Source: Phialophora verrucosa
Taxonomy: Eukaryota; Ascomycota; Eurotiomycetes; Chaetothyriales; Herpotrichiellaceae
DNA length: 64,000 nucleotides
Assembly: GCA_002099365.1 (NCBI GenBank)
Contig: MSED01000015.1
Location: 1,860,001 to 1,924,000, forward strand
Direction of reading: 5' to 3'
Shown: positions 12,101 through 21,410 of the stretch, in pieces
Layout of the letters: each line of letters starts with the position of its first letter
Numbering within the stretch: position 1 is the stretch's first letter
The notes under the pieces: generated by a model
Seen by the model: only the letters and a program-made list of their open reading frames with translations
Database searches by the model: none
What the model was told of the DNA's origin: nothing
Translations under genes and position numbers: made by a program

Positions 12101-12852
12101 AAGAGCTTCGCAGGCGTGAAGAGGTCGCCCGGAGACGGAGAGAAGAAGAAGAAGAGCGTGCCGCCAAGATCGCAATGGAACGGAGAAAGCTTGTCGAGGA
12201 GACAGAACGCATCGCCGAGCAGATCCGCGCAGAGGCTGCTGCAAGAGAAGCTGCCGAGTACACCGATGACGAGGAAACAGGCGAGCGCATCAAGCGCAAG
12301 GCGAAGAAGAAGGGCGGCTCGAAACGAAAGAAGAGAGATGACGAGGATGGATTCATCGAGGATGACGAAGATGGAAAGAGTGAGCGAAGCGTCTCGAGAA
12401 CTCCTATGAGTGGCACTGAGGGCGAAGCTGTCGCTGAAAAGCCCAAGAAAAAGCGAAGAAAGCTTGAGCGAAAGAGTGCCGGGAAGGAATCGGCCCGCCG
12501 GAAGAACGAGAGCAGGTACAAGTCCTCGGCGGTCATTGTGGATTCGGACTCGGAGTTGGACGAGGCCAGTGCTGTGGCAACGCCGGAAGTTCCTGCTGCT
12601 CATACACCAGTTTCGGAAGCGGCTGCGAGAGACGATGATCAAGTCATGATTGATACTGATACACGCCCGATCGAGGAGGAAGACGAGGTACAGCCTCGAC
12701 CGCCTGTGCGGCAGAGGAAGCAGCTTAGGACGATTGCCGATGACGATGACGACGACGAAGAGGGTGAGTTTGAGGAAGCCTTCAACGGGATCGCGGGTGA
12801 TGCAGGCACTCCTGGTGCTGCTGTCAGCAGGGGGGACGATGAAGACGAGTGA
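9124..12852 (+). CDS. CTR9: CTR9-like TPR subunit of the Paf1 transcription elongation complex
   Basis: Predicted nuclear scaffold of the Paf1 complex, which travels with RNA polymerase II and supports histone H2B ubiquitination and H3K4/K36 methylation. Single exon of 1242 codons. Tetratricopeptide repeats fill roughly residues 60 to 960; examples are AKNLWITIALAYAKQGQIDHAIEVL and YEFFDKALQLDPRNAYAAQGIAI. A charged coiled coil rich in Arg and Glu follows (about 965 to 1060), then Lys/Arg-rich and acidic low-complexity tails (DDDDDEEGEFEEAF near the end), as in other CTR9 proteins. The start ATG has a good context (CACCATGG). Antisense frames across the repetitive C-terminal part are shadows. 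The length is normal for fungal orthologues. The neighbouring CSC1 and ESS2 genes are unrelated in function except that ESS2 is also nuclear. Confidence 0.95.
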   Translation: MVTTVARNGGAASLTNGLAPGITPTTRFSDIPSAIDIPVSGGLEPDEAVEVNLEDHLDDPDGICQVLENEKAAKNLWITIALAYAKQGQIDHAIEVLSKGLQSLARSGPKDRLPLLACEAWLNLQKSRQAPRVPPENQQAVDVKTKDHYLRETLANINDALRINPSFPPLHLTRGVLSLLRASLQASTKTGAEAERTDHLKQALKSFDDALKSSEGRNMMAVMGRARSLYLLRQYGPALHAYQDVLAKMPGLTDPDPRIGIGCCLWQLGYQDRAKMAWERSLALDPDSKVAHALLGVYYLHESAKYPASDPQFNILYKKAMIDHTKKAYTIDKNFPLSCATFASYFLLTGRYETVEPLARKAIEQTDINAVASDGWYLLARKDHNKGDLSRANDEYNKADQARGGLDKGYFPAKFGLIQILVQTLDIAGAKFRLENLAQINRHVEAMTLLGCIYAEESFSSQSTASKEDKATAARKAIQLLENVRKTWKDEKSRNKPDESVLLYLARLYEQENPIESLKCLQTVEAMQLEKIPDEDKPDPNEEEGTYIAQLRENLPPQLLNNMACFLYGQESYSIARETFQIALNACVRLTEKQEAEKKALEEDKIAADDVDNSDTDALVTTISYNLARTLEALGLIEEAQKVYEGLLARHADYTDASARLAFIALESSPREEGPRKIHAIYQSDYGNTEVRALMGWYHHSAKRKTSNLAEDAENRHYKHTLQGYDKHDLYSLVGMGNVHLTIARDMPRNTDQEKEKRSKMYVKAYEFFDKALQLDPRNAYAAQGIAIALCDDKKAYSDALQIFTKVKDTLRDSSVNTNLGHVMTELRQYQRGIDNYEIALRKEAKGENAQLLACLSRAWLLKGKADRSIPALNTALDYMKRALATQADSPHLQFNVAFIQFQIAQHVNQAKETDRTLEDVDAAAAGLEEAIETFERVAKHKQPPYPRTALEQRAAMGKNTMRNQLERQRVKQAAYETENATKLKEAKERREEELRRREEVARRRREEEEERAAKIAMERRKLVEETERIAEQIRAEAAAREAAEYTDDEETGERIKRKAKKKGGSKRKKRDDEDGFIEDDEDGKSERSVSRTPMSGTEGEAVAEKPKKKRRKLERKSAGKESARRKNESRYKSSAVIVDSDSELDEASAVATPEVPAAHTPVSEAAARDDDQVMIDTDTRPIEEEDEVQPRPPVRQRKQLRTIADDDDDDEEGEFEEAFNGIAGDAGTPGAAVSRGDDEDE

Positions 12853-13214
12853 TTGTCGTGGCTCATGCACCTCCATAGTCTTGTCTCTTTTCAGGTTCTT
12901 TTCTGCATAGCGTGGAGGTGACGGGAGTGAAAAGTTGCTAGTCCATTCGAGCCGTGGCTCTCTTGAAGCATTTACCCGCCAGCATCCTGTATCATCGTCG
13001 AATCGAACACTATTTGACCTAAATTTCTATCTTCCCCGATGTCTGAACTTCGAACGTCTGGTGCGCTGAGAGTTGTGCCGCGTGTGGTATGAAGATAAAA
13101 TAAATGTATGCTTAGCATATCACCTCCGGCGGGACAAAACATCAAGGGGCCAGGGATCAATCGAATCGTAAAACCGAATCTAATTCAGGACTCTCCTTCA
13201 GCTCCGGTCCGTCG
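12853..13214. other. Convergent intergenic region between CTR9 and ESS2
   Basis: Both flanking genes end here, so this contains two 3' UTRs. AATAAA-like signal (gataaaataaatg) is at about 13093-13105. No gene is seen. Confidence 0.5.
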
Positions 13215-14717
13215 TCATTTGAGCAGAGTCTTCCTCCGCGGTGTCCGTCCCGGAGTCCAATCCAGGGTACTACTGCCCGACGCGGCTCCCCCGGGTCCTG
13301 CACCAGCACCTCTGGAGGGCGTCGTCGCGCCCAACCTCTCCATCAACCTCCTGGCCGCGGGCGTCACGTTCCCGGCCGCGGGAGTTCTTGCCTCTCCTCC
13401 TCCTCGGCCCGCAGCAGAAACCACAGGCGTCCTGACAGTCTCCTTGTCCTTGTCCCGCTTCTTCCTCGCCTGCTTCTCCACCATGCGGAGATGCAGGTCC
13501 TCGCGCTTGCGGATCTCGCCGATTTTGAACGGGTTGGGCGTCCCGTCCCCGACCTGCCCGGCCAGGAGATCTCTGTAGCTGGGCGCCGAAGCGTTCGGGG
13601 CGGGGACATTCTCTGGCTCGTCCTCGTCGACAAAGGCATACCCGTTGACCCTGGGTGTTTCGCCTCCAGCAAATTCTGAAACCTCGCTCCCGGGCCCGAC
13701 GCCGCCGTGTGAGCCGCGGCGGGCGATGATGTCGGTGTTGAGACTCGGGCTCGGGGGCACGGGGCCCACGAAGTTGTCGTCGTCGTCCGTATACTGTACA
13801 TGTAAAGCGGGGAAGCGCGTGTTTGCATGCACAACCTCCTTGGGCCCGGCCTTGGAGTTCTGCTCCTTGACTTCCTGCACCGTGGGGATGCCGTCTTCGT
13901 CGACCGAGCTGGCCGGGAACATGAATGTGTTGTCGGGTCTTTGGATTTTCCACGAGTCGGGCCTCGCGGGCCTGGTTTCCACTGCACCGCTGGAGATGGG
14001 GATGAGGGCTTTCCCATCCGCGGCCGCGGCGTCGTCTGCTTCTGATTTCTGTTTGAGGAGGCGGGCTTCGTGCGCGCGGTACGCGATTTGTCGCGCCGAA
14101 GGCAAGCGCTGGTCTTGGGTCCAGAGGTGCGCGTGCTTGACTCGGCGTTTCTGGTTCTGACTGTCGAGCACCGTGTTGAACGATTCGTTGTCTTCCGAAG
14201 TGTATTTCGCCTGGAAGGCGCCGAGGGACAGGGTCGCTGTGTCCAGATCCAACTGTTCATTTCGCTTTCCAGGTTCGGTGCCGGATCCGGTCCTGCCACC
14301 TGCGACGTCAGACCCAGCGACGCTAACGGGCGTCTCGCTGCCGGTATATCCCAGCGGTGTATCTTGGGCTCTTGCGGGCGTTGCCGACGGTGTACTGTCG
14401 AAGCGAGTGTTTCGCGCAGCCCTCCTCTTGTTGCCCGTCGCCGGAGCAGCCGCCTGTCTGAGTTTCTGCGCCGCCTCCGCAATCCACGCGTCGTTGCCCG
14501 ACTCCAGAGCCGCAAGATATTCGTGCTGGGCTTGGCTCTCGAGCAAGCCCGGGAAGTAGTCGCGCGCGATGATGTCGGATAGCGCTTGGGTGTATTCGTC
14601 CTCGTCTAGCACTTTCGGCGGTCTCTTTATCCGCTTAAACGGCGGTGGGGGCATCAGGGCCACATCGTCGGCTGAGGCTCGCCTCACGAGGGCTTGACTC
14701 GGCTGAGAGGTGGCCAT
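13215..14717 (-). CDS. ESS2/DGCR14-like nuclear protein (spliceosome-associated)
   Basis: Member of the Es2 (DGCR14, yeast-type Bis1) family; known members are nuclear and associate with C-complex spliceosomes. Single exon of 500 codons from ATG 14717. Family hallmarks are present: VLDEDEYTQALSDIIARDYFPGL near residues 40 to 60, YTSEDNESFNTVLDSQNQKRR near 180 to 205, and HLWTQDQRLPSARQIAYRAHEARLL. The C-terminal part contains the conserved short motifs ATPPREELA-like RLGATTPSRG and LDWTPGRTPRRKTLL. The frame stays open upstream to an ATG at 14960, which would add 81 residues of low-complexity basic sequence; I prefer 14717 because conserved sequence starts shortly after it. Two overlapping minus frames in the same region are shadows. 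Confidence 0.88.
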   Translation of the reverse strand: MATSQPSQALVRRASADDVALMPPPPFKRIKRPPKVLDEDEYTQALSDIIARDYFPGLLESQAQHEYLAALESGNDAWIAEAAQKLRQAAAPATGNKRRAARNTRFDSTPSATPARAQDTPLGYTGSETPVSVAGSDVAGGRTGSGTEPGKRNEQLDLDTATLSLGAFQAKYTSEDNESFNTVLDSQNQKRRVKHAHLWTQDQRLPSARQIAYRAHEARLLKQKSEADDAAAADGKALIPISSGAVETRPARPDSWKIQRPDNTFMFPASSVDEDGIPTVQEVKEQNSKAGPKEVVHANTRFPALHVQYTDDDDNFVGPVPPSPSLNTDIIARRGSHGGVGPGSEVSEFAGGETPRVNGYAFVDEDEPENVPAPNASAPSYRDLLAGQVGDGTPNPFKIGEIRKREDLHLRMVEKQARKKRDKDKETVRTPVVSAAGRGGGEARTPAAGNVTPAARRLMERLGATTPSRGAGAGPGGAASGSSTLDWTPGRTPRRKTLLK

Positions 14718-16306
14718 CGTGATACCCGGATCTGGAGGGAGGGAGTTGGGGCAGCGGTGCGACCGAAGATTCAAGGCCGTAGGCGGCAGACATCTAGTTC
14801 TGCGACTGCCGAGTCGGCGTTGCGTCAAAGGGGAGTCATGTATCTTATCTAGCAGAACAGGCAGAAGCGAGGGGCGAGCGAGCGGTTGTTCAAATATTTG
14901 GTGGAGTGAATCGGTTTGCGTGACTCGCCGAGGTGACGTTGTGCGGCCGCCACGAGTCATGCGCAGCCTCGTTGTCCCTCAGCCTTGTGCCCTACTACCT
15001 AGACGTGCGAGTGCCAGTACATATAATAGCGCCAGGGATTCTCTGGCAGATTCTACAATCATTCTTGGCACGACGCTGGAATTCAATGCAAACTTGTGAT
15101 TGTAAGTGCGGTCAATGGAACATGTAGTACGAATACGGCGACAATGTCCGCCCGGCTGTGACTCGAAAGTGCGGAAGATCTGACCATGCATGATCCGGCT
15201 CGTTCGAGTACGGATCGATTGTGACGATATCGCTTCGTATCCTCCCTGAGACGGCTTCACCACCGTTTTCCTGATGTTCCCATCTCTATCACACCCGGAC
15301 TAAGCTTGTGGAACCGTCAAGCCGGTAGACTACTTCTTCAGGCCTCTCCCAAAGCAGCCCGGCATAATGATATTGGCCGTATCTCTCTTGCCAAAGCCAT
15401 GCATGGTCAGTGCAAGCATTCGCTCAACAAGGGCTCAAGCAATGACACACCACTAGATCCAGCTCTTTGATTCCCCATCCTAGCCATACTTTAGAGTTGA
15501 GCTTTTCCGTGCAAACATCCTTGCTTTCGAAGCTCGACCAGCCGAAGGTGCTTTGACAAAGACTTCGCTGTAGGAGGGGATAAGCGCATCCGGAGATATT
15601 CTTTGTCCCTCCGATTCTTGTGTTCAAAATCATGAGGTAAGAACCGCGACGAAGAGTTCTCGAGCTTGCACTACCGTGCCTGGGTGGCAAGTGCCCATCA
15701 ATAGACAATCGACTTCCTTCTTGACCTCCCTTCCAGCCTCGTGGATATCAGGATCGACCGTCTCTGGAGGCGCTATTCTGGAGGCGGACAATAATCTGTC
15801 GCAAAGGAGGATGGAACGAGCAAATATTCGAATTTCCCGCTGTCTGAATGACTCCAAGCCGCAGACTGGGCGCAATCAGCCCCGTTTGGAGGACATAGCG
15901 TTGTGACGTTCTCCTTTCAATCTGAGGTCAAACGTTGTCCAAGACCAGTGGGACCAGTGGCATCTAACCTTCGCTGAATTCCAGCAGTGAAGGTGTTACA
16001 GACCACCTCTGAATGAACGTAGGTGATTTGAGGGCGAAGCTCTAGTTGACACCGAAAGTTGTCTCCTCGAGGGGTGGAGCAGGTAAGTAAGTTCAAGTCG
16101 CCTGTGGGCCGAAAACGCATCGGGGTCGTGTCGATCTTGTTAGCATGCCACTTCAGTGCCCCATTTCGTGCTCGAAGCGACCTTGCTGCAACGAGTAGCC
16201 GAGTCTCTTACCGAAGACTGGGAACGGTCCAAGGGCATACGGGCGGCCCATGCGCGGTGTACCCGTGCGTACAGGTATACCAGAACTAGCCATTTCTAGA
16301 GCCTGT
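14718..16306. other. Intergenic region with decayed coding segments
   Basis: About 1.6 kb separating the divergent-side flank of ESS2 from the 3' end of MID1. No intact gene is visible. Protein-like fragments in different minus frames are found from about 16120 down to 15289; the clearest is listed separately. No RNA gene or transposon end was recognised. Confidence 0.4.
15289..15410 (-). pseudogene. C-terminal fragment of an unknown, possibly HET-like, gene
   Basis: Reading the minus strand from about 15410, an open frame encodes a Trp- and Tyr-rich segment (AWLWQERYGQYHYAGLLW, then EEVVYRLDGS) ending in a TGA at 15291-15289. The composition resembles C-terminal segments of fungal heterokaryon-incompatibility-type proteins, but no diagnostic HET motif is visible. 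Upstream open pieces at 15424-15708 and 15630-15875 are in different frames and I found no good set of introns that joins them. It is either a multi-exon gene I could not resolve or a decaying copy. Low confidence. Confidence 0.2.
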
Positions 16307-18157
16307 TTATACCACAATCCCAATTATCAACACCAAAAGCGCCATGCGAAACACATTGAAATCCGGCATCAGCACTGAACTTGCGCTGAGATAATACGCC
16401 GCACCCAAATAACTACAGCTGATGATCCCTTCGCTTCCGTTGACCCGCTTGCCATAGCTCTCCTCGAGCCCCTTTCCGGCAATCGGACAAGCGAAGCCCA
16501 GACTCGCAGGGCAGCTCTGTACAAGACCGTAGCATAAATCCTCACAGGGTAGCACTTCCTTGTAAGGACCTGGTTGTATTGAGGTGTCGATGAGGGGATT
16601 CCTGGATGAGTTGGTTGCCACGGCAGCGAGAAGCCTCTGATCCTGGCCGGTAGATAACGAAGGGTCTGAGGAGATACTGCTACCATTGATGAAAGGTTGC
16701 CCAACGTTTCTCGGTTTTAGATAGCCTGAGGGGTTGGAGAAGTCCTCACAGCGTGGAATCGTTACGGCACAGAGCCACTGTTTATATGCTCTGGCACAGT
16801 CGTCGCAAGTCCTGGCAAGAGAGTACTGTGCACTGGAGGTGGTGTTGCAGGGAATTTGCTGTAGCGAGTAGTTGAAGTATTGGTACATTTGCGCGGCGTT
16901 GGAATCGTAGAGTGCCGCCAGGTTGGCTAGACCCGTTTCCGGGGAGAACTTGTCCGGGTTTGTGGGGACCGCGTAGGCAACTTCTGAGCAGAATGACAGG
17001 TTGTACATTAATGCACAGTTGTTTTCAGTCTTTGTGTTGAAGTCAATAGCTGCCCAAACCGTGCCCCCACCACCCACAACGCCTGCCCCCGATGCGGTGG
17101 AGTTGCCTTCCATCACCAGCATGCCCCAGTACCTCGACGCGGCATTCAGACCCGTGATATAGAATTGCTCCTTGGGTTTGCCGCCTATACCTCTATTGGT
17201 CATTGTCGCGACGTTCTGGTTGTCGATGTTGTCGATATTTGCGGCTAGCTTAGCATTATTTCGGAGGCCACAAAACGATCTCTGAATGCCAAGGATGGAG
17301 CGCTGGTCTTGGTTTGACGCAAACACACCGTAAGGGGGGTTCAATCTCATCCACTCTTGGTAGACCGTCTCATTCGGAAGGGCTTGCGTTGTGTCGTTGG
17401 TGATTAGGAGAGCAGCGTGGTTGTCGCTGTCAACGAAGTATAAGTTTGGAACTTTTGAGCTGTTGAAATAGTGATATGGGGCGTCAATCGAGGCTGCAAT
17501 CTCGTAGTTCCAGATACCCGAGAAACCGGTGGTGTTGGGGGCTGATATACCAACATACACATCGCTGGTTGCGTCCACCTCGTACACTCCATATCCACCA
17601 ATGACCGAAACTGGAGTCCCAGAGCCCGGTCCCGGTTTCTGGTTCGATGAAGACAAGGAAATGTACATTTCAAGCTGTGGAGGGATGGCGTCGGTAATAT
17701 TCGACGACGGTTGCAAGCAAGTGTTGACGGTAACGTGGACTGTCGTTCCTGACTGCCTTCTTCTGAGTTCGTGGATTTCCGGTTCCAACTGTGTCACCTC
17801 CACCTTCTGCCCTGGCAAACCCGTCCCAGGATCCCCATGTGGACCGTCTATCGCGTCTTTGGGAAACACCCAGTTTTGAGTAATGCCGATCTCGATATTG
17901 CTGTTTTGAGGTGCGTTATTTGCGAGTGCGGATACTCCTTCCTCGGCGCGGGCGACTATCGTGTACGCTTCCTCAGTAGTCTCAAAGGCTTCATTGTCCA
18001 GGTTGATATAGTAGTTGGGGTGTTCGGAGCCCAGCTCAAGTGCGTAAGCGAAATGTGGCTTGGTCAATGCCAGGTATAAAAGTAACAGGATGAGCGAAGC
18101 CGAGAGACATGCTCCGAACCTCAATTGCAGAGGGCTCAGCTTGGGTATCAGTGGCAT
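16307..18157 (-). CDS. MID1: MID1-like stretch-activated Ca2+ channel component
   Basis: Predicted plasma-membrane glycoprotein acting with the CCH1 pore subunit in high-affinity Ca2+ influx during wall stress, polarised growth and mating. Single exon of 616 residues from ATG 18157; the frame extends a few codons further but only with a TTG. An N-terminal signal/anchor is at about 12-32 (LSASLILLLLYLAL). Many N-glycosylation sequons follow (for example APNTTGF, YFNSSKV, NDTTQALPNET). The Cys-rich C-terminal half has CDDCARAYKQWLCAVTIPRCEDF and LPCEDLCYGLVQSCPASLGFACP, both hallmarks of the family. The extreme C terminus is hydrophobic (ALLVLIIGIVV). It is divergent from the RING gene at 19124. 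A CSC1-type channel lies nearby at 5516-8649. Confidence 0.93.
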   Translation of the reverse strand: MPLIPKLSPLQLRFGACLSASLILLLLYLALTKPHFAYALELGSEHPNYYINLDNEAFETTEEAYTIVARAEEGVSALANNAPQNSNIEIGITQNWVFPKDAIDGPHGDPGTGLPGQKVEVTQLEPEIHELRRRQSGTTVHVTVNTCLQPSSNITDAIPPQLEMYISLSSSNQKPGPGSGTPVSVIGGYGVYEVDATSDVYVGISAPNTTGFSGIWNYEIAASIDAPYHYFNSSKVPNLYFVDSDNHAALLITNDTTQALPNETVYQEWMRLNPPYGVFASNQDQRSILGIQRSFCGLRNNAKLAANIDNIDNQNVATMTNRGIGGKPKEQFYITGLNAASRYWGMLVMEGNSTASGAGVVGGGGTVWAAIDFNTKTENNCALMYNLSFCSEVAYAVPTNPDKFSPETGLANLAALYDSNAAQMYQYFNYSLQQIPCNTTSSAQYSLARTCDDCARAYKQWLCAVTIPRCEDFSNPSGYLKPRNVGQPFINGSSISSDPSLSTGQDQRLLAAVATNSSRNPLIDTSIQPGPYKEVLPCEDLCYGLVQSCPASLGFACPIAGKGLEESYGKRVNGSEGIISCSYLGAAYYLSASSVLMPDFNVFRMALLVLIIGIVV

Positions 18158-19123
18158 GGCGGTGCAGACGTGGTTCAACTTGAGGAGCCGAGAATGAATG
18201 AATCGTGGAGTGCTATAACGCCATGGTTTGCACGGGGACTGTTCCGGGGAGACGAGCAGAGCAGAAGAAAACAGAAGAGAGGAGTTTGTGGGATCAAAAC
18301 GGAGTGAAAATAGTTGAGCATCGAGATTGGACAGTGACTGCAGAGCAACGATGTTGGAGACTGAGGCGCAGGCGCAGGACGTAAGACAGGCAGCGAGGCT
18401 GAGATTCAGCCTCGTTTGTCCTTATCGATAACGACCAAAAATTGGAATCTCCAATCATGTCTTGGCATGTTGCGCAGTCGGCAGCGGGCATCGACGTCCT
18501 CCAAGTTTGTCACAAGCATCCTACAACAAGTCACCCTCTGAGTCAGTCGAATGTTGGAGCCTGCGCCACCAGGCCAGAGTGTACGAGTCTCATTATGTGC
18601 AAGTAAACTATTCACCTTGCAAGACGACAGGTCGAGTTCCCATATCGTAGTGAAACCCGGCTGACGAGGCTGTCTCGTCCCGGAACAATGGCGGCGACGA
18701 CAGCGACCGTAGCGACTTGTGAGCATAAGCCAGTCATCGGGTGTGCCCTGACAGCCGTGCCAGGATGTTGTGCCTGCTCCGATAAAAGACCACATGTGAG
18801 TCTCCAAGGGAGAGAGTCGCGGAGTGACCACTGCCTGGTCGAGGTATTTGATACTAAACAGCTGCCTAGGAAAGTGCGTACCCAACGTACATCGACGGAA
18901 GGGGCATGAGGCTCGTCGGCAAGCGCTGGCAGCGCTACTGCTGGAAATGCCGTGGTCAGTCTGTCACTATCTTCTGCTTCTTCACCTCCGGGTCTTCATA
19001 ATCTACAGTCATTCGCTCATTGGCATATTGTTAATCTGCATCCTAGATTACTGGAATCTACAATCCCACACATCTTCCGCCACTCGTTTGCCCTCAGGCC
19101 CTGCGCCACAGCCAAGAGACAAC
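18158..19123. other. Divergent intergenic region, MID1 and RING promoters
   Basis: About 970 bp. The plus frame of the RING gene is open back to about 18824, and an in-frame ATG at 18946 would add 59 residues with a hydrophobic stretch. I take that segment as 5' UTR. No other gene is seen. Confidence 0.45.
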
Positions 19124-20056
19124 ATGGACGGTCGACAACCTAACCCTTTCCAAATTCGCGACGTTTCCCGGCAGCCGTGGTCCTTCGATGCGATGAATGA
19201 AGCGGTCCAAGCTACTGTGCTCCAGCCTGTTCCCCCACCGACCCGGCAAGTTGCTGGACCTATGCCGGCTCAAAGCAATGCCATCCCTCGACAACCCTCG
19301 CCACAGAGACATTCCACCAGATCCGGCTCGGACAGACACACTTGGCACAATCCGCTCGGCCGAAACCAGGAAAACGTACCACCACGCAGGTCTCGGAGAG
19401 AGGCCGTACAACAGTCAATTCCACCTCTCCCGTCACGGGAAAACGCAGGCCACGGTGGAAACAATCATCGCGCCGTTCCCTACGCGCTCGGCACACGAGA
19501 AGAAGTCCAGTCTGAAGACTATGTCAGCCCTATAGCGACTATGTACGGCAGAGCTTGGAACCGCTATAGAGAAGCCGAAGAGCACCGAGCCGCCAACAGA
19601 GATGCAAATACAAACGGGGTCAATGTGCTTGGCACCAGGCCACCTCAACTTCCGGATCCGGGTCAGCAATTTGACGAGAGTATGAACAATTTGAGACGAG
19701 TATCGGCGCAGGAGTTCAACGAAAGAATGCATGCAATGATAGAAGCCCAACTCGCAGTCCTGAATCCACTCAGAGAACCAGACGTCAATCCTATCGACTC
19801 GCAAGTTTCCCGCCCACCGCCTATGCCGTCGGAGGAAATGACTGCGAACATCGAGTGCAGAATATGTCACGAACAAAAGATGGATACAATTCTAGAGCCC
19901 TGTATGCACCTTAGCATCTGCCATTGGTGTTTGGAGGTGATGCGAGCCCGAGTACGCCGATATCGAATCGATCCGGAGAATGGTGAGAGAAGGTTGAGGT
20001 GTCCGATCTGCCGCCGTAACGTGACGCAGGCAAAGAGAGTCTACATGGCTCTGTGA
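19124..20056 (+). CDS. RING-HC finger protein, putative E3 ubiquitin ligase
   Basis: A 310-residue protein with a C-terminal RING finger and a long, low-complexity N-terminal region rich in Pro, Gln, Arg and Ser. The RING is of C3HC4 type: Cys245-x2-Cys248, Cys260-x-His262, Cys266-x2-Cys269, Cys293-x2-Cys296, with a long insertion (VRRYRIDPENGERRL) between the third and fourth pairs. This fits an E3 ligase that recruits an E2 enzyme, but the substrate is unknown. The pattern, with the RING at the very C terminus, recalls CBL- and MGRN-like RINGs. The start at 19124 is favoured by the MDGRQPNPF context; an upstream in-frame ATG at 18946 is possible. No intron is needed. Confidence 0.8.
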   Translation: MDGRQPNPFQIRDVSRQPWSFDAMNEAVQATVLQPVPPPTRQVAGPMPAQSNAIPRQPSPQRHSTRSGSDRHTWHNPLGRNQENVPPRRSRREAVQQSIPPLPSRENAGHGGNNHRAVPYALGTREEVQSEDYVSPIATMYGRAWNRYREAEEHRAANRDANTNGVNVLGTRPPQLPDPGQQFDESMNNLRRVSAQEFNERMHAMIEAQLAVLNPLREPDVNPIDSQVSRPPPMPSEEMTANIECRICHEQKMDTILEPCMHLSICHWCLEVMRARVRRYRIDPENGERRLRCPICRRNVTQAKRVYMAL

Positions 20057-20672
20057 GATGCTCCTCCAGATTAACCGACGGTGCTGGTCATGCGGTGGAC
20101 ATGCCGAACGTGGAAGACGTACATTGAGATCAGCGAAGAGACCCAGTCTCGGCCCAGTCAACTCGGCGGGAAGCACGAAATAGAAGACGGACTTTGTCCA
20201 GAGGTTGCATTATCCGTGGCGAAATCAAAGAATAGCACCCATCATTGAAGTAGACATATTGTATTTGCTAGGTAGATGCAACCGTCGATGAGGTTGCAGT
20301 GTTTTCTCCCCAGATCCTAGCCGAATCATGCATGTTTGATGGACTTTACCGTCTTCATCAAGACGCGCCGTTCACCAATCTAGATGCAATCTGCCTAGTT
20401 GAAGGCCCCATAAAATAGTCCGAGTCTCGACGGTCCTGAGCATGGGATACGAATACAGATATCTACAAATTGGTATTGAGTCCGGAATGGTTCGGACTCT
20501 ACTGAATGCAAGTACCGCAGCGATAGGGCCAGCAAGTATAAAAGTCCATAGTCTGTACTCCAGAAACCTCGAACCCTACATGTGAGGTGTCCACCTCGGC
20601 GACGAATAGCTCATGATTTCAGACATCTGAGTGGTTTCAAACTTTCTCCCGCGGCATCGCAAATTTCACCAG

Positions 20673-20768
20673 GACGACGGGATAGAGGTCCCTTGGGTAC
20701 GTGATTGATCGTGGAGACAAGACAACGGGATCGAGGACACCTGGATACGTGATTAATCGTGTCTCCAG
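20673..20768. repeat. 48-nt tandem duplication
   Basis: Two adjacent 48-nt units, 20673-20720 and 20721-20768. Both begin GAC(G/A)ACGGGAT(A/C)GAGG and both contain TACGTGATT(G/A)ATCGTG at the same offset (20698 and 20746). The copies differ at scattered sites, so this is a local duplication that has since diverged. Confidence 0.75.
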
Positions 20769-20861
20769 TACGAGGCCAGACCAGGGCAGACCAGGGATAA
20801 GGTCAATAGTATCGCAAGCAGCGCGGGGAAGAGCACGGCAAAGGAGGACGAGGCGACCAAC

Positions 20862-20909
20862 ACTTACCTACTTACCTACTTACCTACTTACCTACTTACC
20901 TACTTACCT
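20862..20909. repeat. ACTTACCT octamer microsatellite
   Basis: About six perfect copies of the 8-nt unit ACTTACCT, followed by the related GCCTACC. It lies about 100 bp after the 48-nt duplication. Confidence 0.9.
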
Positions 20910-21380
20910 GCCTACCGTCTCTACCGTGCCTGCCGTAGTTCATCGTGTAATATGCATGAGTCATGAGTCCCTGATCGCACTCAGGCTCCGCGGAAGTTGA
21001 GTTCGTGGATGCGTGGGTGCGTGACTGAGTGAATTTCAGAGGAAAAGGGAAAAAGGGAAAAAGAAACATCTCTTCTCGTGTTCTTGTCCAGGCAGGAGAC
21101 TGCAGGACTGTGGCCTCGCTCCGCCATGTTCCATTCCCACCGACCATGCAGAGCAGAGCAGATGGGTTGAGTCAGCCCGAGTTCAAGTCGTATTCCAGGC
21201 GGCAGTACTCCGTAACCCCCCTTCTCGTCCTCACGTATTATTGACCGTGCGGGACCGAGTAAATAAACCTTTGGATGGATGAAAAGATTTTCTCCTCATT
21301 CGGTGGACGGATCGGAGCCGTAGAGTCGTGAATTGACTCTCGACTCGCACGTGTCGACTCTCGACTCACCGGCTTACCCT

Positions 21381-21410
21381 TGCCTGTCTGCCTGCCTGCC
21401 TGCCTGCATG
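21381..21410. repeat. CTGC tetranucleotide microsatellite
   Basis: Run of TGCC/CTGC units (tgcctgtctgcctgcctgcc, continuing tgcctgc). It is preceded at about 21326-21370 by several GACTCTCGACTC direct repeats. Confidence 0.85.

Noticed and set aside
11800..12876. Minus-strand open frame of 358 codons
   Set aside because: It is antisense to the repetitive, charged 3' part of CTR9, has Leu/Ser-rich low complexity, and has no domain.
13364..14515. Minus-strand frame of 383 codons overlapping ESS2
   Set aside because: It is an Arg/Ser/Thr-rich shadow in another frame of the ESS2-like gene, whose own frame has the conserved motifs.
14718..14960. N-terminal extension of the ESS2-like protein by 81 residues
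   Set aside because: An ATG exists at 14960 but the added sequence is low-complexity and unlike the family; 14717 fits better.
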